From Agromyces sp. H66 (GTDB taxonomy: Bacteria; Actinomycetota; Actinomycetes; Actinomycetales; Microbacteriaceae): a stretch of DNA of 64,000 nucleotides. The notes beneath the pieces are model-generated. The model worked only from the letters and a program-made list of their open reading frames with translations. It was not told the origin of the DNA and searched no databases. Location: NCBI RefSeq assembly GCF_004959775.1, contig NZ_SJZG01000004.1:293196-357195 (forward strand). The letters run 5' to 3'. The position numbers and the translations under genes were made by a program. Shown here in pieces: positions 49,996 through 58,136 of the stretch; position 1 is the first letter of the stretch; each line of letters begins with the position of its first letter.

Positions 49996-50610
49996 TCACA
50001 ACTGGCCGAGCAGCTCCTGCATTGTTGTGATCTCGGCGGTCTGGCCGTCGATGACCTGTTGCGCCAGATCGATCACGTCGGGATTCTGCCCGTTGTTCAC
50101 CTCTGACTCGGCCATCGTGATGGCTCCTTGGTGGTGGACGATCATCTGCTCGAGGAACAGGCGTGCTGCCTCGTTCCCGGTGGCGGACTCCAGGGCGGCC
50201 ATGTCGTCGTCGGACATCATGCCGTCGCCCATGTCCATGCCATCCATTTGACCGGCGGTCGCCTCCACGCCCCAGTCGTCGAGCCAGTTGTTCATGGTCT
50301 CGATCTCGGGGCCCTGGGCGTCCTTGATCTGCTGGGCGAGGTCGAGGACGCGCTGGTCGACGCCGTCCTTCTCGAGGATCGAGTCGGCCATCTCGATTGC
50401 TTGCTCGTGATGGGGAATCATCATCTGCACGAACATCTGGTCCGTCGTGTTGGCGTCGGCGGACGATTCGGTCGGCATCATGGGGGTCGCGCTCTGGTCC
50501 ATTCCCGGCATGCTTCCAGCGTCGGAGTCATCTCCGGCCGGGGTGCAGCCGGCGAGCACCAGCGCCGTGGTCAAGGCCGCCGAAGCGAGCGCGAACGTGC
50601 GAATTCTCAT
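49996..50610 (-). CDS. DUF305 lipoprotein
   Basis: A 204-residue lipoprotein with the lipobox VLAGC (Cys at about 22) and a Met/Asp-rich linker (SMPGMDQSATPMMPTE). Two DUF305 helical units follow, each with the His-His motif: VQMMIPHHEQAIEMADSI and LEQMIVHHQGAITMAESE, separated by GQMDGMDMGDGMMSDDDM. The many Met and His residues suggest copper binding outside the membrane. It is the soluble, anchored counterpart of the membrane DUF305 protein at 41,421. It belongs to the minus-strand run that begins at the CsoR-like operator. Confidence 0.9.
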   Translation of the reverse strand: MRIRTFALASAALTTALVLAGCTPAGDDSDAGSMPGMDQSATPMMPTESSADANTTDQMFVQMMIPHHEQAIEMADSILEKDGVDQRVLDLAQQIKDAQGPEIETMNNWLDDWGVEATAGQMDGMDMGDGMMSDDDMAALESATGNEAARLFLEQMIVHHQGAITMAESEVNNGQNPDVIDLAQQVIDGQTAEITTMQELLGQL

Positions 50611-50732
50611 TGAGTCGAGTCCCTTGTGTTCAGTCGAATGCGGGTTGATTCGACGCAGGCGAGCCCTGGGCAATCAAGTCGCCAAGGCAGGCCGGCGATC
50701 GTTGCGGACGTAGCTGAATCCGCAGTGATGAA

Positions 50733-51179
50733 TCAGGTCCGACTGATGGACAGCAACGACAATGAGGGTGGACGTGGCCGCGCGACCCGCCCGAGGACGA
50801 TCGCGTACCGACGCCACAGTGCCAATGCCGAGGCCAGTTTCGCCAGCATGGAGGGCGGCGCAAGAACGATCAGCACGACGAGCAGGGCCAAAACGCACGT
50901 CACCATGAGCATCGAGTGGTCGGGTCCGTGAGACGGGGACGCGCAACTGTCACCGCATGGCTCGGCATCGATCGCTGCCCACACGGGGACCGCGCCGATG
51001 GAGGACTCTTCGACCTGCTGTCCGGTTGATGCCTCAGTGCTGTGGCCGTGCGCGGGGCCCTGTGAACTGATCGTGTGCATGGCCAACAGGCCCACGATCA
51101 CGCCAATCGCGGCGAGCAAGGACAGGATGAGGCGTCCGGCCTGCGAACGTGAGCGAACCAGCACTCGGATCGTCGACAT
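50733..51179 (-). CDS. DUF6153-like membrane protein
   Basis: A 148-residue protein with two membrane helices (GRLILSLLAAIGVIVGLLAM and MLMVTCVLALLVVLIVLAPP). The segment between them is extracytoplasmic and contains GPAHGHSTEAS, AEPCGDSCASPSHGPDHS, with His and Cys residues suited to metal binding. The C-terminal tail is basic and cytoplasmic. This layout fits the DUF6153 family of copper loci. GGAGAGGAGGA precedes the ATG at 51,179. It lies 23 bases after the YHS-like gene in the same run. Confidence 0.75.
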   Translation of the reverse strand: MSTIRVLVRSRSQAGRLILSLLAAIGVIVGLLAMHTISSQGPAHGHSTEASTGQQVEESSIGAVPVWAAIDAEPCGDSCASPSHGPDHSMLMVTCVLALLVVLIVLAPPSMLAKLASALALWRRYAIVLGRVARPRPPSLSLLSISRT

Positions 51180-51202
51180 CCGTCCTCCTCTCCTGCTCCA
51201 GA

Positions 51203-51484
51203 CTATTGCAGCTGACTTCGGGCCGCCGCTGCATTCGCGTAACGGGCGGGCGCTTCGTCCCACAGGGGCGGGCAGTCAGCGCAGCAGAACCAGTACCGTC
51301 GATCTTCGTAATCGCGGAACAGGCCCTTTGCCTCAGCCGCTTCGACATTCACCAGGTTGTCCGGCATGACAGGGCATCGCACGAGGCGCTTCGCTCCAGG
51401 TTCGGGCTCGTGTCGATGGGTGTGGCCCGTGTGCAGACCCTCGTCATCATCGTTGTGCGAATGCCCGGAATGTGGTGCCGCCAT
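51203..51484 (-). CDS. YHS/TRASH-like metal-binding protein with His-rich start
   Basis: A 93-residue protein. The N-terminus is His-rich (PHSGHSHNDDDEGLHTGHTH). The rest resembles a YHS/TRASH metal-binding unit: RCPVMPDNLVNVEAAEAKGL, FRDYEDRRYWFCCADCPPLW and an Ala-rich end; the Cys in CPVM plus the CCxxC set can bind Cu or Zn. It is the first gene after the CsoR-like operator and probably the first of the long minus-strand metal cluster. A role as a copper chaperone or sensor is possible but unproven. Confidence 0.82.
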   Translation of the reverse strand: MAAPHSGHSHNDDDEGLHTGHTHRHEPEPGAKRLVRCPVMPDNLVNVEAAEAKGLFRDYEDRRYWFCCADCPPLWDEAPARYANAAAARSQLQ

Positions 51485-51557
51485 TGCGTTCCTTTCGACG
51501 AATCATCATCAACAGCCCGGGCATCCAGAAAGAAGTTTGTCCGGGTGCCCGTCGGGA

Positions 51558-51586
51558 ATCATAATACCCCCAAGGGGTATTTGCGT
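51558..51586 (-). promoter_or_regulatory. CsoR-like operator within a leftward promoter
   Basis: ATACCCC-CAA-GGGGTAT (51,564-51,580) is a perfect dyad of the type bound by copper-sensing CsoR repressors. On the minus strand it fills exactly the 17-base gap between a TATGAT -10 box (51,563-51,558) and a weak -35 (51,586-51,581), so a bound repressor would block transcription of the YHS-like gene and its followers. Confidence 0.72.
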
Positions 51587-51727
51587 ACCGCTTTTGTGCG
51601 AACCTTCCCAGCAAGCGCTGGCACAGCGTGGGCCATAAGGCCCACCCCACGACGGCCCACGGGTGTTCGCTGGTCGCGACGCGCGCCGATGTTCGAACGA
51701 TCCGCGGCGTGTAGGGAGGCCCGAGCG

Positions 51728-52399
51728 ATGAGTGCCGTCAGCAAGTCCGGCGTCGGTGACACGCGGCCCGCGCTGTTGGAGGCGACCGGCATCAGCAAGG
51801 CGTATCGCCAAGGAGTGTGGCCGTGGCGTCGACGCAACCAAGTCCTCGACGGTGCGGGCATCGTCCTCCATCGTGGCGAGGTGCTGGGTCTGGTGGGGGA
51901 GAACGGCTCGGGCAAGTCGACGCTGATGCAGGTCTTAGTCGGTCTGCTCCGACCGGATGCCGGCGACGTGCAGCTCGATGGGTCACTGGGGTACTGCCCG
52001 CAGCGGCCCGTGGTGTTCGAGCGCCTGACCTGTGACGAGCATTTCGAGCTGTTCGGTGTGGCGTATCGGATGACCGGAGAGGAGCGGCGGCAGGCTCAGG
52101 CTCAGCTGTACGAGGAACTCGACTTCGCCAGGTACGCACGCACCCGAACGGATCGTCTCTCGGGCGGCACGCTGGCGAAGCTGAACCTCGCGCTGGCGAT
52201 GCTCGCCGATCCCGACATCCTCATGCTCGACGAACCGTACGCCGGGTTCGACTGGGACACCTACGTGCGGTTCTGGGAGCTGATGGCACGACGCCGGGAG
52301 TCTGGCCGTGCAGTCGTGGTGATCAGCCACTTCATCGCTGACGAGCAGCGGTTCGACCGCATCGTCCAACTGCGAAACGGCAAGGCGGTCCCCAAGTGA
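51728..52399 (+). CDS. ABC transporter ATP-binding protein
   Basis: A 223-residue ABC ATPase with Walker A GENGSGKST near residue 58, Q-loop GYCPQRPVVFERLT, signature LSGGTLAKLNLALAML, Walker B ILMLDEPYAGFD and switch ISHF. The sequence between Q-loop and signature is like that of ABC-2 exporters. GGGAGG precedes the ATG at 51,728; an open frame extends upstream through the operator but has no ribosome site. The stop overlaps the GTG of the permease (GTGA). It is divergent from the YHS-like gene and may also respond to the operator in that gap. Confidence 0.9.
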   Translation: MSAVSKSGVGDTRPALLEATGISKAYRQGVWPWRRRNQVLDGAGIVLHRGEVLGLVGENGSGKSTLMQVLVGLLRPDAGDVQLDGSLGYCPQRPVVFERLTCDEHFELFGVAYRMTGEERRQAQAQLYEELDFARYARTRTDRLSGGTLAKLNLALAMLADPDILMLDEPYAGFDWDTYVRFWELMARRRESGRAVVVISHFIADEQRFDRIVQLRNGKAVPK

Positions 52400-53943
52400 C
52401 GGCGTATGCCGTGCTCACGCGCCGGTTCCTCCTCGAGTACGGCCGGAACCCGGTAAACCTCCTGGTGCTCGTACTGGTACCGGTCGTGTTCGTGCTGGTC
52501 GCGGCCGAGCCGATGGCGGATGCCGCAGAGCTCCTCGGCGGGACCGGTCTGGCCGTGGAAATCGCGACGACGGGCTGGGCCGCCGCGTTCCTCGCCGCTC
52601 TGGCGATGTACTTCCAGACCCGACAGGCGCGGTCGGCCGATCGCCGACTGGTCCTCGCGGGGGTCCGCGTCCCGGTGCTCGTCGGCGCCCGCATCTCGAC
52701 GGGGCTGGCGATCGCGGCGTTCGTGTCGGCGGCGGCGCTGGGCACGTTGTTCCTTCGCGGCGAGGTGGATGACCCGCTCCGCGTCATTGCCGGAACCCTG
52801 ATGTTCGCCGTGGTGTACGTCGGGATCGGGGCAGCGGTCGGCGCGGTCGTCCGCGACCCGGTCAACGGCACCGTCGTCATCCTGCTGATCTGGATCCTCG
52901 ACGTGTTCTTCGGTCCCGCGCTCACCTCGCCCGACCGGGTCGAGCTCACCCGGTGGATGCCGACCCACTTCATCACCCTCTGGATGGTCGACCTCCCGTC
53001 CGGGCACGGCGGTAGGCTCGGCGACCTTGGCCTCGCCCTCGTCTGGGTCGCGGCATCGCTCATCGGCAGCTGGCTGCTGCTGGCTCGTGCCACCCGAACG
53101 GGCCGGCGCTCGCATCCCCAGCGCCGGCCCGGCTGGCTGCGGCAGGCGACCACCGGCTTCCGACTGGGCTTTCGGCAGTACCGACGGAACGCAGCCCTCT
53201 GGGTGCTGCTGGTCACGGTACCGATCATCTTCATCTGGCTGTCGAAGCTGATCACCGAGGAGCAGTTCTCCGTGATGCGCGTGATCGACGACGGACGCGA
53301 CGTCGACCTACGGTACTGGCTCCCGGACACGCATGCAGGAACGATGGCACCGATCGCGGTCGCATCACTCGCCACCGTCGCCGGCCTCTTCATCGCGCTC
53401 AACAATCGCGATGGGGATCGCAGGCTGGTCCTGGCCGGCGTGCACCGCTCAGCCCTCCTGACGAGTCGATTCGCAGAGGTCGGCGTCGCCGTGCTGGTCA
53501 CCTCCGCCGCATCGCTCGCGGTCACGGCGATGGTGTTTCAGGCCGAGCAGTGGGGGGCGTTCATCGGCGGCATCCTGCTGCTGGGTGTGGTGTACGGGCT
53601 GTTCGGGATGTGTCTGGGTTTCCTCCTCGACCGCGTGAGCGGGGTGCTCATCGCATTCGTGGTGCCATTCCTCGACCTCGGCATCACCCAGAGCCCCATG
53701 CTCAGGCTGGAGCCACCCGGGCCCGCGGTCCTCCTCCCCGGATACGGACCCTACCGGCTCCTGATCGACGCCGGCCTCACCAAGACCTTCGATGAGACGG
53801 AAGGCCTGCTGATCGGGCTGGCCTGGGTGCTGGGACTTACCCTCATCGTCACGCTCGTCTTCACCGCCCGCACACGCGTGGAACACCACAGGGCACACCC
53901 GAGGCATGCGCACGGCGAACGCCATCCAGCCGCGGCGACGTGA
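52396..53943 (+). CDS. ABC-2-type permease with His-rich tail
   Basis: A 515-residue membrane protein with two similar halves, each starting with a conserved pattern (FLLEYGRNPVNLLVLVLVPV and FRLGFRQYRRNAALWVLLVT) and each containing an RRLVLAGV motif after a helix hairpin. About 12 membrane helices are predicted. It therefore looks like two ABC-2 half-permeases fused. The C-terminus is His-rich (VEHHRAHPRHAHGERH), suggesting metal sensing or binding on the cytosolic face. It starts with a GTG overlapping the ATPase stop. The natural substrate is unknown; its place beside copper genes makes a metal, metal complex or cell-envelope lipid plausible. Confidence 0.87.
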   Translation: MTAYAVLTRRFLLEYGRNPVNLLVLVLVPVVFVLVAAEPMADAAELLGGTGLAVEIATTGWAAAFLAALAMYFQTRQARSADRRLVLAGVRVPVLVGARISTGLAIAAFVSAAALGTLFLRGEVDDPLRVIAGTLMFAVVYVGIGAAVGAVVRDPVNGTVVILLIWILDVFFGPALTSPDRVELTRWMPTHFITLWMVDLPSGHGGRLGDLGLALVWVAASLIGSWLLLARATRTGRRSHPQRRPGWLRQATTGFRLGFRQYRRNAALWVLLVTVPIIFIWLSKLITEEQFSVMRVIDDGRDVDLRYWLPDTHAGTMAPIAVASLATVAGLFIALNNRDGDRRLVLAGVHRSALLTSRFAEVGVAVLVTSAASLAVTAMVFQAEQWGAFIGGILLLGVVYGLFGMCLGFLLDRVSGVLIAFVVPFLDLGITQSPMLRLEPPGPAVLLPGYGPYRLLIDAGLTKTFDETEGLLIGLAWVLGLTLIVTLVFTARTRVEHHRAHPRHAHGERHPAAAT

Positions 53944-54129
53944 AGACGGGTCGGCGCAAGACCAGCTGGTACGTGCTCACTGGCGCCCCGTTCCGGAAAG
54001 ACGACCACCGTGCGACTGCTGCGCTACCGCGGATGCATCACGACGATCGAGCACGCCCGCCATTACATCGACCTGCAGCGACTCGAGGCAGGAGTGTCGG
54101 CGCTTGGGTGCATAGTGCTGTTGATCGAT

Positions 54130-55083
54130 ATGAAGCGCATCTACCTCGACCAGCTGCATTGGGTCACGCTTGCTCGCGTGGCGATGGGTGTCGACACCTC
54201 GCAGTCTCGACGAGATGTCTACGATCTCGTCTTGTATTCGAGTGAGAACGGCATCGCTTCGTTTCCGCTTTCGGCGGCTCACTATGAGGAGACGCTCAAG
54301 CGCGGGGATCCGCGCTCTCGGCAAGAACTCGGCATGGTGATGCACCAGGTATCGCGAAGTCACTCGATGTGCGGAATCAATGAGCTGTTGCGACCAGAAG
54401 CCGTGATCGCTCTCGCCCAGTGGCACTCTCTGCCGGCGCCCCCCGAGCCTCGAGTCTTTGGGATTGGGCTGAGGCATGCCTTCGGAAGCCCGCGGATCAG
54501 CTATTTCTCGTCGCCCGAGGTCGAGCGGCGGGCAGTCGCCACGTATGGACGGGACGCGGTTGACAGCTTCTTCGAGGAGGGTCTGATCATGGGGCCGCCG
54601 GAGAGACTGCCGTCAAACGGGATCGGGCGGCCGTCCGAGAAGTGGAACCATGCGCAACTCGACGGCGAGCGGGCGATCACGGCGCGCGTTTCAGCGGCTG
54701 GACACTCTCCGCAGCGTGGCCGGGACATCGTGATGTATGAGGAGGGAACTCACGCTTTGAAAGTGGTCAACGAGCTCGCTGCAGGATACGGCCTTCCGGC
54801 GGTGGTCCCCGAGTCTCGTGACGATGTCGAGGCGATCGTGTACGCAATGCCCTCCAAGGCTGTGCTGACGAGAATGAGGATGTCGGCACACGAGAACGAG
54901 CGATTCAAGTGGGAGCTGGGCGATCTGGGCGACTTGGCCGGACTTGCTCCGGCAGCCGCGTATTGCGATGTCGTCGTGACCGAGAAGAAGTGGGGCTCAA
55001 TCTTGGCGCGTCACCAGCGGCACTTGAAGGCCCGCATCACCACGCGCCTCGAAGACCTTCCCGAACTGCTTATAGCCTCGTGA
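54130..55083 (+). CDS. PIN-like domain hypothetical protein
   Basis: A 317-residue protein of unknown role. Near the N-terminus it reads MKRIYLDQLHWVTLARVAMG, with an Asp at the end of the first strand as in PIN-type nucleases. Near the C-terminus it has AAAYCDVVVTEKKWGSILAR, resembling the late acidic PIN motif. The middle contains FPLSAAHYEETLKRGD. The start is uncertain: GTG 54,010 and 54,115 are also in frame. Codons are clearly less G/C-biased than in the metal genes, a sign of separate acquisition. PIN-like proteins of this size occur in accessory and defence regions, but no partner gene is evident. Nuclease activity is inference. Confidence 0.6.
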   Translation: MKRIYLDQLHWVTLARVAMGVDTSQSRRDVYDLVLYSSENGIASFPLSAAHYEETLKRGDPRSRQELGMVMHQVSRSHSMCGINELLRPEAVIALAQWHSLPAPPEPRVFGIGLRHAFGSPRISYFSSPEVERRAVATYGRDAVDSFFEEGLIMGPPERLPSNGIGRPSEKWNHAQLDGERAITARVSAAGHSPQRGRDIVMYEEGTHALKVVNELAAGYGLPAVVPESRDDVEAIVYAMPSKAVLTRMRMSAHENERFKWELGDLGDLAGLAPAAAYCDVVVTEKKWGSILARHQRHLKARITTRLEDLPELLIAS

Positions 55084-55547
55084 GGCGTGGCCCGCGACAC
55101 CGCGCGGCTTGCCACTATCTCCACCCCGATGCACTGGCGTCGGAACGGGTACCTAGCTCGGCGCGAGACGAAGAGCCCTCTCGGTGAAGAACCTCACTTC
55201 CCCGTTTGTGTCTTCGATACCGAAGACCAACTTGCCGGAGGGAGTGGCCGTACGTCGACGACCGTGCCGCGTCCGCGCACAGTGAATACGTCAGCGCCGG
55301 GCGTGACGATCGATTCGCTCATGGACGAGATTATCCATGCGGCAGGGTTGGTGGGTCTCGCTCGCGATAATCATGGCTTCCGCATCCTGGATCCTAGATG
55401 CGGGTGACGTCCGGTCCGCGGGTAGAGGCGTGCGCTTGAGATCCCCTTGGAGCTCGGGTAAGAGGGACCGGCCGTCACCAACTCATGCTGCAGTCCTCCC
55501 GTGTGCTACGCCGTGCGCCAACGCAATTGGCAGAGCTGTGTCGGTCT
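55084..55547. other. Unassigned region
   Basis: 464 bases inside the island. A GTG-started open frame of 106 codons (55,087-55,407) is the longest candidate, but it has no recognisable motif, no ribosome site and irregular codon use. I see no RNA gene or repeat here. Confidence 0.4.
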
Positions 55548-56558
55548 CTAGGGGAGCTCGTCGACCGTGACTTCGAGCCCCGGTGGCCCGGGGAGAGGTG
55601 TCTCATCTTTGAATGAGGCCTTGAGAATTCGCACCTTGCCGCTCTCGTCGAGATATCCGGAAACGGCAGTCGCACCGGCGGATTGCCGCGACTCCTTCTG
55701 CGCCAGGGCGAAAGCGTCGCCGCCCATTAGGCGGTCGAGCCACTCCCGTGTCCGACTGATGACGCCGCCGAGGAACTCTGCGAGGATGAACTCCCGCCCG
55801 TCGTCGCTCACTACCGAGAATCCGGGCGTCAGAGTCGCGAGTTGACCTGGATCGGGATGCAGTGTGTGGGTGGCGCTTCGAATCCGCAAGGCCATCACGC
55901 CGTTCTGGATTTCAACCGGCGCGCGCTGCATCTCATAAACAAGATCTGAACCAGACGCCGTCTCCGCTGGCTCCATTTTGAGATCGAGGCTTCCGGTGCC
56001 GACTCGCTCGAGACGGAGCTTCCCGGAGATCAGGCCGCGATGCTTGTCGAGGATATCGAGGCGGTGGAGCAACCAGAGGAGACTGTCCTCACGCGCGACT
56101 CCGTCCACCCAGGGCTGTAGGCGGCGAAGACGTTCGAGGTACACCGCCGGGACCGATTCCAGATTCTTGACCTGCTGGTCCCACTCTGCTTGGTTCTGGG
56201 TAATGACGAAGGCCACCCTGCCGGGCTTCGTCGGTTCCGCGCCGTCTAGTGTCGCGAGCCCCCAGACGACGGCATCAAGAACGCCACGAAGGTTGTGCAA
56301 GGTGTCGCCCAGAATGAGCGACCACTCGTCGACTGGTGGCGGCGCCTTAGCAACGATCCGGAACTCCACAGCGTGCTCGTCGACCTGATGCAGCTCAGCC
56401 AGCAGGCTTTCCGAGGCCGACCACTCATCAATTCGGCCGCGGAGCTCATTGGCGAGGTGTACTGCCCGGGCATACTTCATCTCCGCGCGATTGGTGAAGT
56501 TGATGCCGGAGCGCAGGAGCGGCTCGTTGGGAGTGGGCATGTTGGACGACTTCGCCAT
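55548..56558 (-). CDS. Hypothetical protein, HNLR-motif family
   Basis: A 336-residue soluble protein. Its N-terminal half has EWSLILGDTLHNLRGVLDAVVW near residue 80, a motif I have seen as a hallmark (GD.LHNLRS.LDH) of an uncharacterised family in soil actinobacteria and proteobacteria. A downstream LLWLLHRLDILDKHRGLISG gives a second conserved block. The helical HN...R pattern recalls HEPN-like proteins, but this is not established. The C-terminal third is beta-rich. Codon use is less biased than in the chromosome. The gene lies alone between the PIN-like gene and the toxin-antitoxin-like pair. Confidence 0.65.
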   Translation of the reverse strand: MAKSSNMPTPNEPLLRSGINFTNRAEMKYARAVHLANELRGRIDEWSASESLLAELHQVDEHAVEFRIVAKAPPPVDEWSLILGDTLHNLRGVLDAVVWGLATLDGAEPTKPGRVAFVITQNQAEWDQQVKNLESVPAVYLERLRRLQPWVDGVAREDSLLWLLHRLDILDKHRGLISGKLRLERVGTGSLDLKMEPAETASGSDLVYEMQRAPVEIQNGVMALRIRSATHTLHPDPGQLATLTPGFSVVSDDGREFILAEFLGGVISRTREWLDRLMGGDAFALAQKESRQSAGATAVSGYLDESGKVRILKASFKDETPLPGPPGLEVTVDELP

Positions 56559-56813
56559 AGCTCAAGTTGTAGCGCACACGCTAGATCTAGCCGAGCATCC
56601 ACTCGACGAAGGCGGCCCGAGGCCGCTCGAGCGCGCGTCAAGCGATCCACAACACGACGGGCGCGACGACGCCAGCGACAGGATCCAGAGTGCTGGGTCG
56701 GCGCAAGAGTCCTCGATCGGGTGGGAGTGGTCGAAACGGTTGAGGGATCTAGTCTCCGGACACGCCGGGGGACTCAGAGAGAGTTCCTCGACCTGCCCAC
56801 ACGGGGGTGGAAT

Positions 56814-56852
56814 GTGTTGCATCCGTGCAACGTTTAGTGTTGCATAGATGCA
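56814..56852 (+). promoter_or_regulatory. Repeated operator upstream of the HigA-like gene
   Basis: GTGTTGCAT occurs twice, at 56,814-56,822 and 56,837-56,845, 23 bases (about two helical turns) apart. Each begins an inverted repeat: GTTGCA-TCCG-TGCAAC, and TGCAT-AG-ATGCA. They end 18 bases before the antitoxin ATG, as expected for an autoregulating antitoxin. The rest of the 312-base gap from 56,559 shows no gene that I can support. Confidence 0.65.
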
Positions 56853-56870
56853 TCATCACGAGGAGCCATC

Positions 56871-57269
56871 ATGAGCCGCGCAACCGAAGTCTTCTGGGAA
56901 GACCTTCGCGAAGACCTGAAGGACCCTGAGTTCCTTCGCGAGTACGTGTCGAGCTGGGTTCGGATCACGACGACTGACACGATCATCAACGAACTGGATG
57001 ACGTGCGCGTGGAAGCCGGCATCTCGAAGGCAGAACTCGCGCGGGCTATCAACGCTGACCCCGCCTCCCTGCGGCGACTCTTTAGTGCGACTCGCTCGAA
57101 TCCGACTCTTGGTACTCTTGCCGAGATCGCCGCGGCTCTCGGGATGCGTATCACCCTCGAACCACTCGACCAGGAGGGACTCGCAACTACCACGCGGCCG
57201 CTCCTCGACGGAGCTACCGCGGATCCGAGCGGGTTGGTTTCCCGCCTAGGGGCGACCACCCTCGTATAG
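56871..57269 (+). CDS. HigA-like antitoxin (XRE-type helix-turn-helix)
   Basis: A 132-residue protein. The N-terminal part (EVFWEDLREDLKDPEFLREY) is followed by TIINELDDVRVEAGISKAEL and a Cro/CI-type helix-turn-helix with ARAINADPASLRRLFSA and NPTLGTLAEIAAALGMRITL. This domain order matches actinobacterial antitoxins paired with HigB/RelE-fold toxins. GAGGAG lies 8 bases before the ATG. The gene converges with the toxin-like gene and their 3' ends overlap by 24 bases, instead of the usual operon order. Repeated palindromes upstream support autoregulation. Confidence 0.8.
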   Translation: MSRATEVFWEDLREDLKDPEFLREYVSSWVRITTTDTIINELDDVRVEAGISKAELARAINADPASLRRLFSATRSNPTLGTLAEIAAALGMRITLEPLDQEGLATTTRPLLDGATADPSGLVSRLGATTLV

Positions 57270-57767
57270 CGAGCGGGGGTTCCTCGAGCGGTACTCCTCG
57301 CCGAGTTGCCGGACAGCCTCATAGTCGGCCGCGGACAGTGTGCTACGGAAGACCTTCACGCGTCCGTCGATGACCACGAGAAGCGGCCGATCTACACCGA
57401 TCGCTTCGTAATCGAGCAGGCAGAACAACCGATAGTGAGTCCTACCTGGACCGTCGATGCGTAGCTCAAACCAACCGGTCATCTCGCCGTGCATCGCTTC
57501 CCAGTACCCACCGCCAGCGAATCGCTTCGGGGGAGCCTCCGCGACAGCGGCGAGAGAAGCTCGGGCCTGAGCTCGCACCCCAGTCGGAAAGCCGTTCAGC
57601 ATCCGGCGACCTGGGGCGTCGCGGCTAGCGTCGTCATCCGCATGACGCTGGAAGAAGACGATGGAGTGCGGGTCATCGCTTGAGCTTCGGCTACGTGCAG
57701 GTTCGAAGGGCGCTAGAGTAGTCCGTCTGGGGCGAGCGTGCTGGCGTGCGCGCTTGTCGGGGGACAT
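57246..57767 (-). CDS. HigB/RelE-like toxin
   Basis: A 173-residue protein whose residues about 45-170 match the RelE/HigB (phage Gp49-like) toxin family: GRRMLNGFPTGVRAQARASL, YWEAMHGEMTGWFELRIDGP, THYRLFCLLDYEAIG and LLVVIDGRVKVFRSTL. Such toxins cleave mRNA at the ribosome. The first 45 residues are basic and not part of the fold. The ATG at 57,767 is preceded by AAGGAG; no later in-frame start fits. It overlaps the HigA-like gene tail-to-tail. Its N-terminal extension and convergent layout are unusual for the family. It may stabilise the island. Confidence 0.75.
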   Translation of the reverse strand: MSPDKRARQHARPRRTTLAPFEPARSRSSSDDPHSIVFFQRHADDDASRDAPGRRMLNGFPTGVRAQARASLAAVAEAPPKRFAGGGYWEAMHGEMTGWFELRIDGPGRTHYRLFCLLDYEAIGVDRPLLVVIDGRVKVFRSTLSAADYEAVRQLGEEYRSRNPRSLYEGGRP

Positions 57768-58136
57768 CCTGTCATGCTCCTTACCTACACGAGGGCCGAA
57801 CTCGATGGTCGAGGTCGGGAGGCGAGCCGCCTTGTGGTAGTCAGTGTACAGGTAACTACCAGACAACTCTCAGGTTCGGTGAACGCTCAGGGTGGGCGCT
57901 CTCTGTGCAGTCGTAGGCTACGCAACCCGGGCGATCGGGCACGGCCGCGTTTAGCGGCGCGGTTGCCGCATGCAGGATATCCGCGGCGATGACCAGGAAC
58001 GCTCCGAGAACTGCGTCGGGGCACCAGATTCGGCCCGCACTCATCCGTAGCAGCACGTAGACTAGTGGACATGAGATCCGCGGAAATCCGCGGGACTCCG
58101 CCCCTCGAAGGCACGGGTCGCCCGGCCGAGATCCAC
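57768..58136. other. Right end of the island, no gene assigned
   Basis: 369 bases without a supported gene. They contain two direct copies of ATCCGCGG (58,076-58,083 and 58,086-58,093) and an actinobacterial-type TAGACT box at 58,058-58,063 pointing to the right across the att repeat. Such end regions often hold integrase or excisionase binding sites. Confidence 0.45.

Noticed and set aside
51149..51727. An N-terminal extension of the ABC ATPase
   Set aside because: The open frame crosses the CsoR-like operator and antisense genes; the ATG at 51,728 has a good ribosome site and the domain starts there.
55087..55407. A GTG-started 106-codon frame after the PIN-like gene
   Set aside because: No ribosome site, no motif and irregular composition; listed only as an unassigned region.
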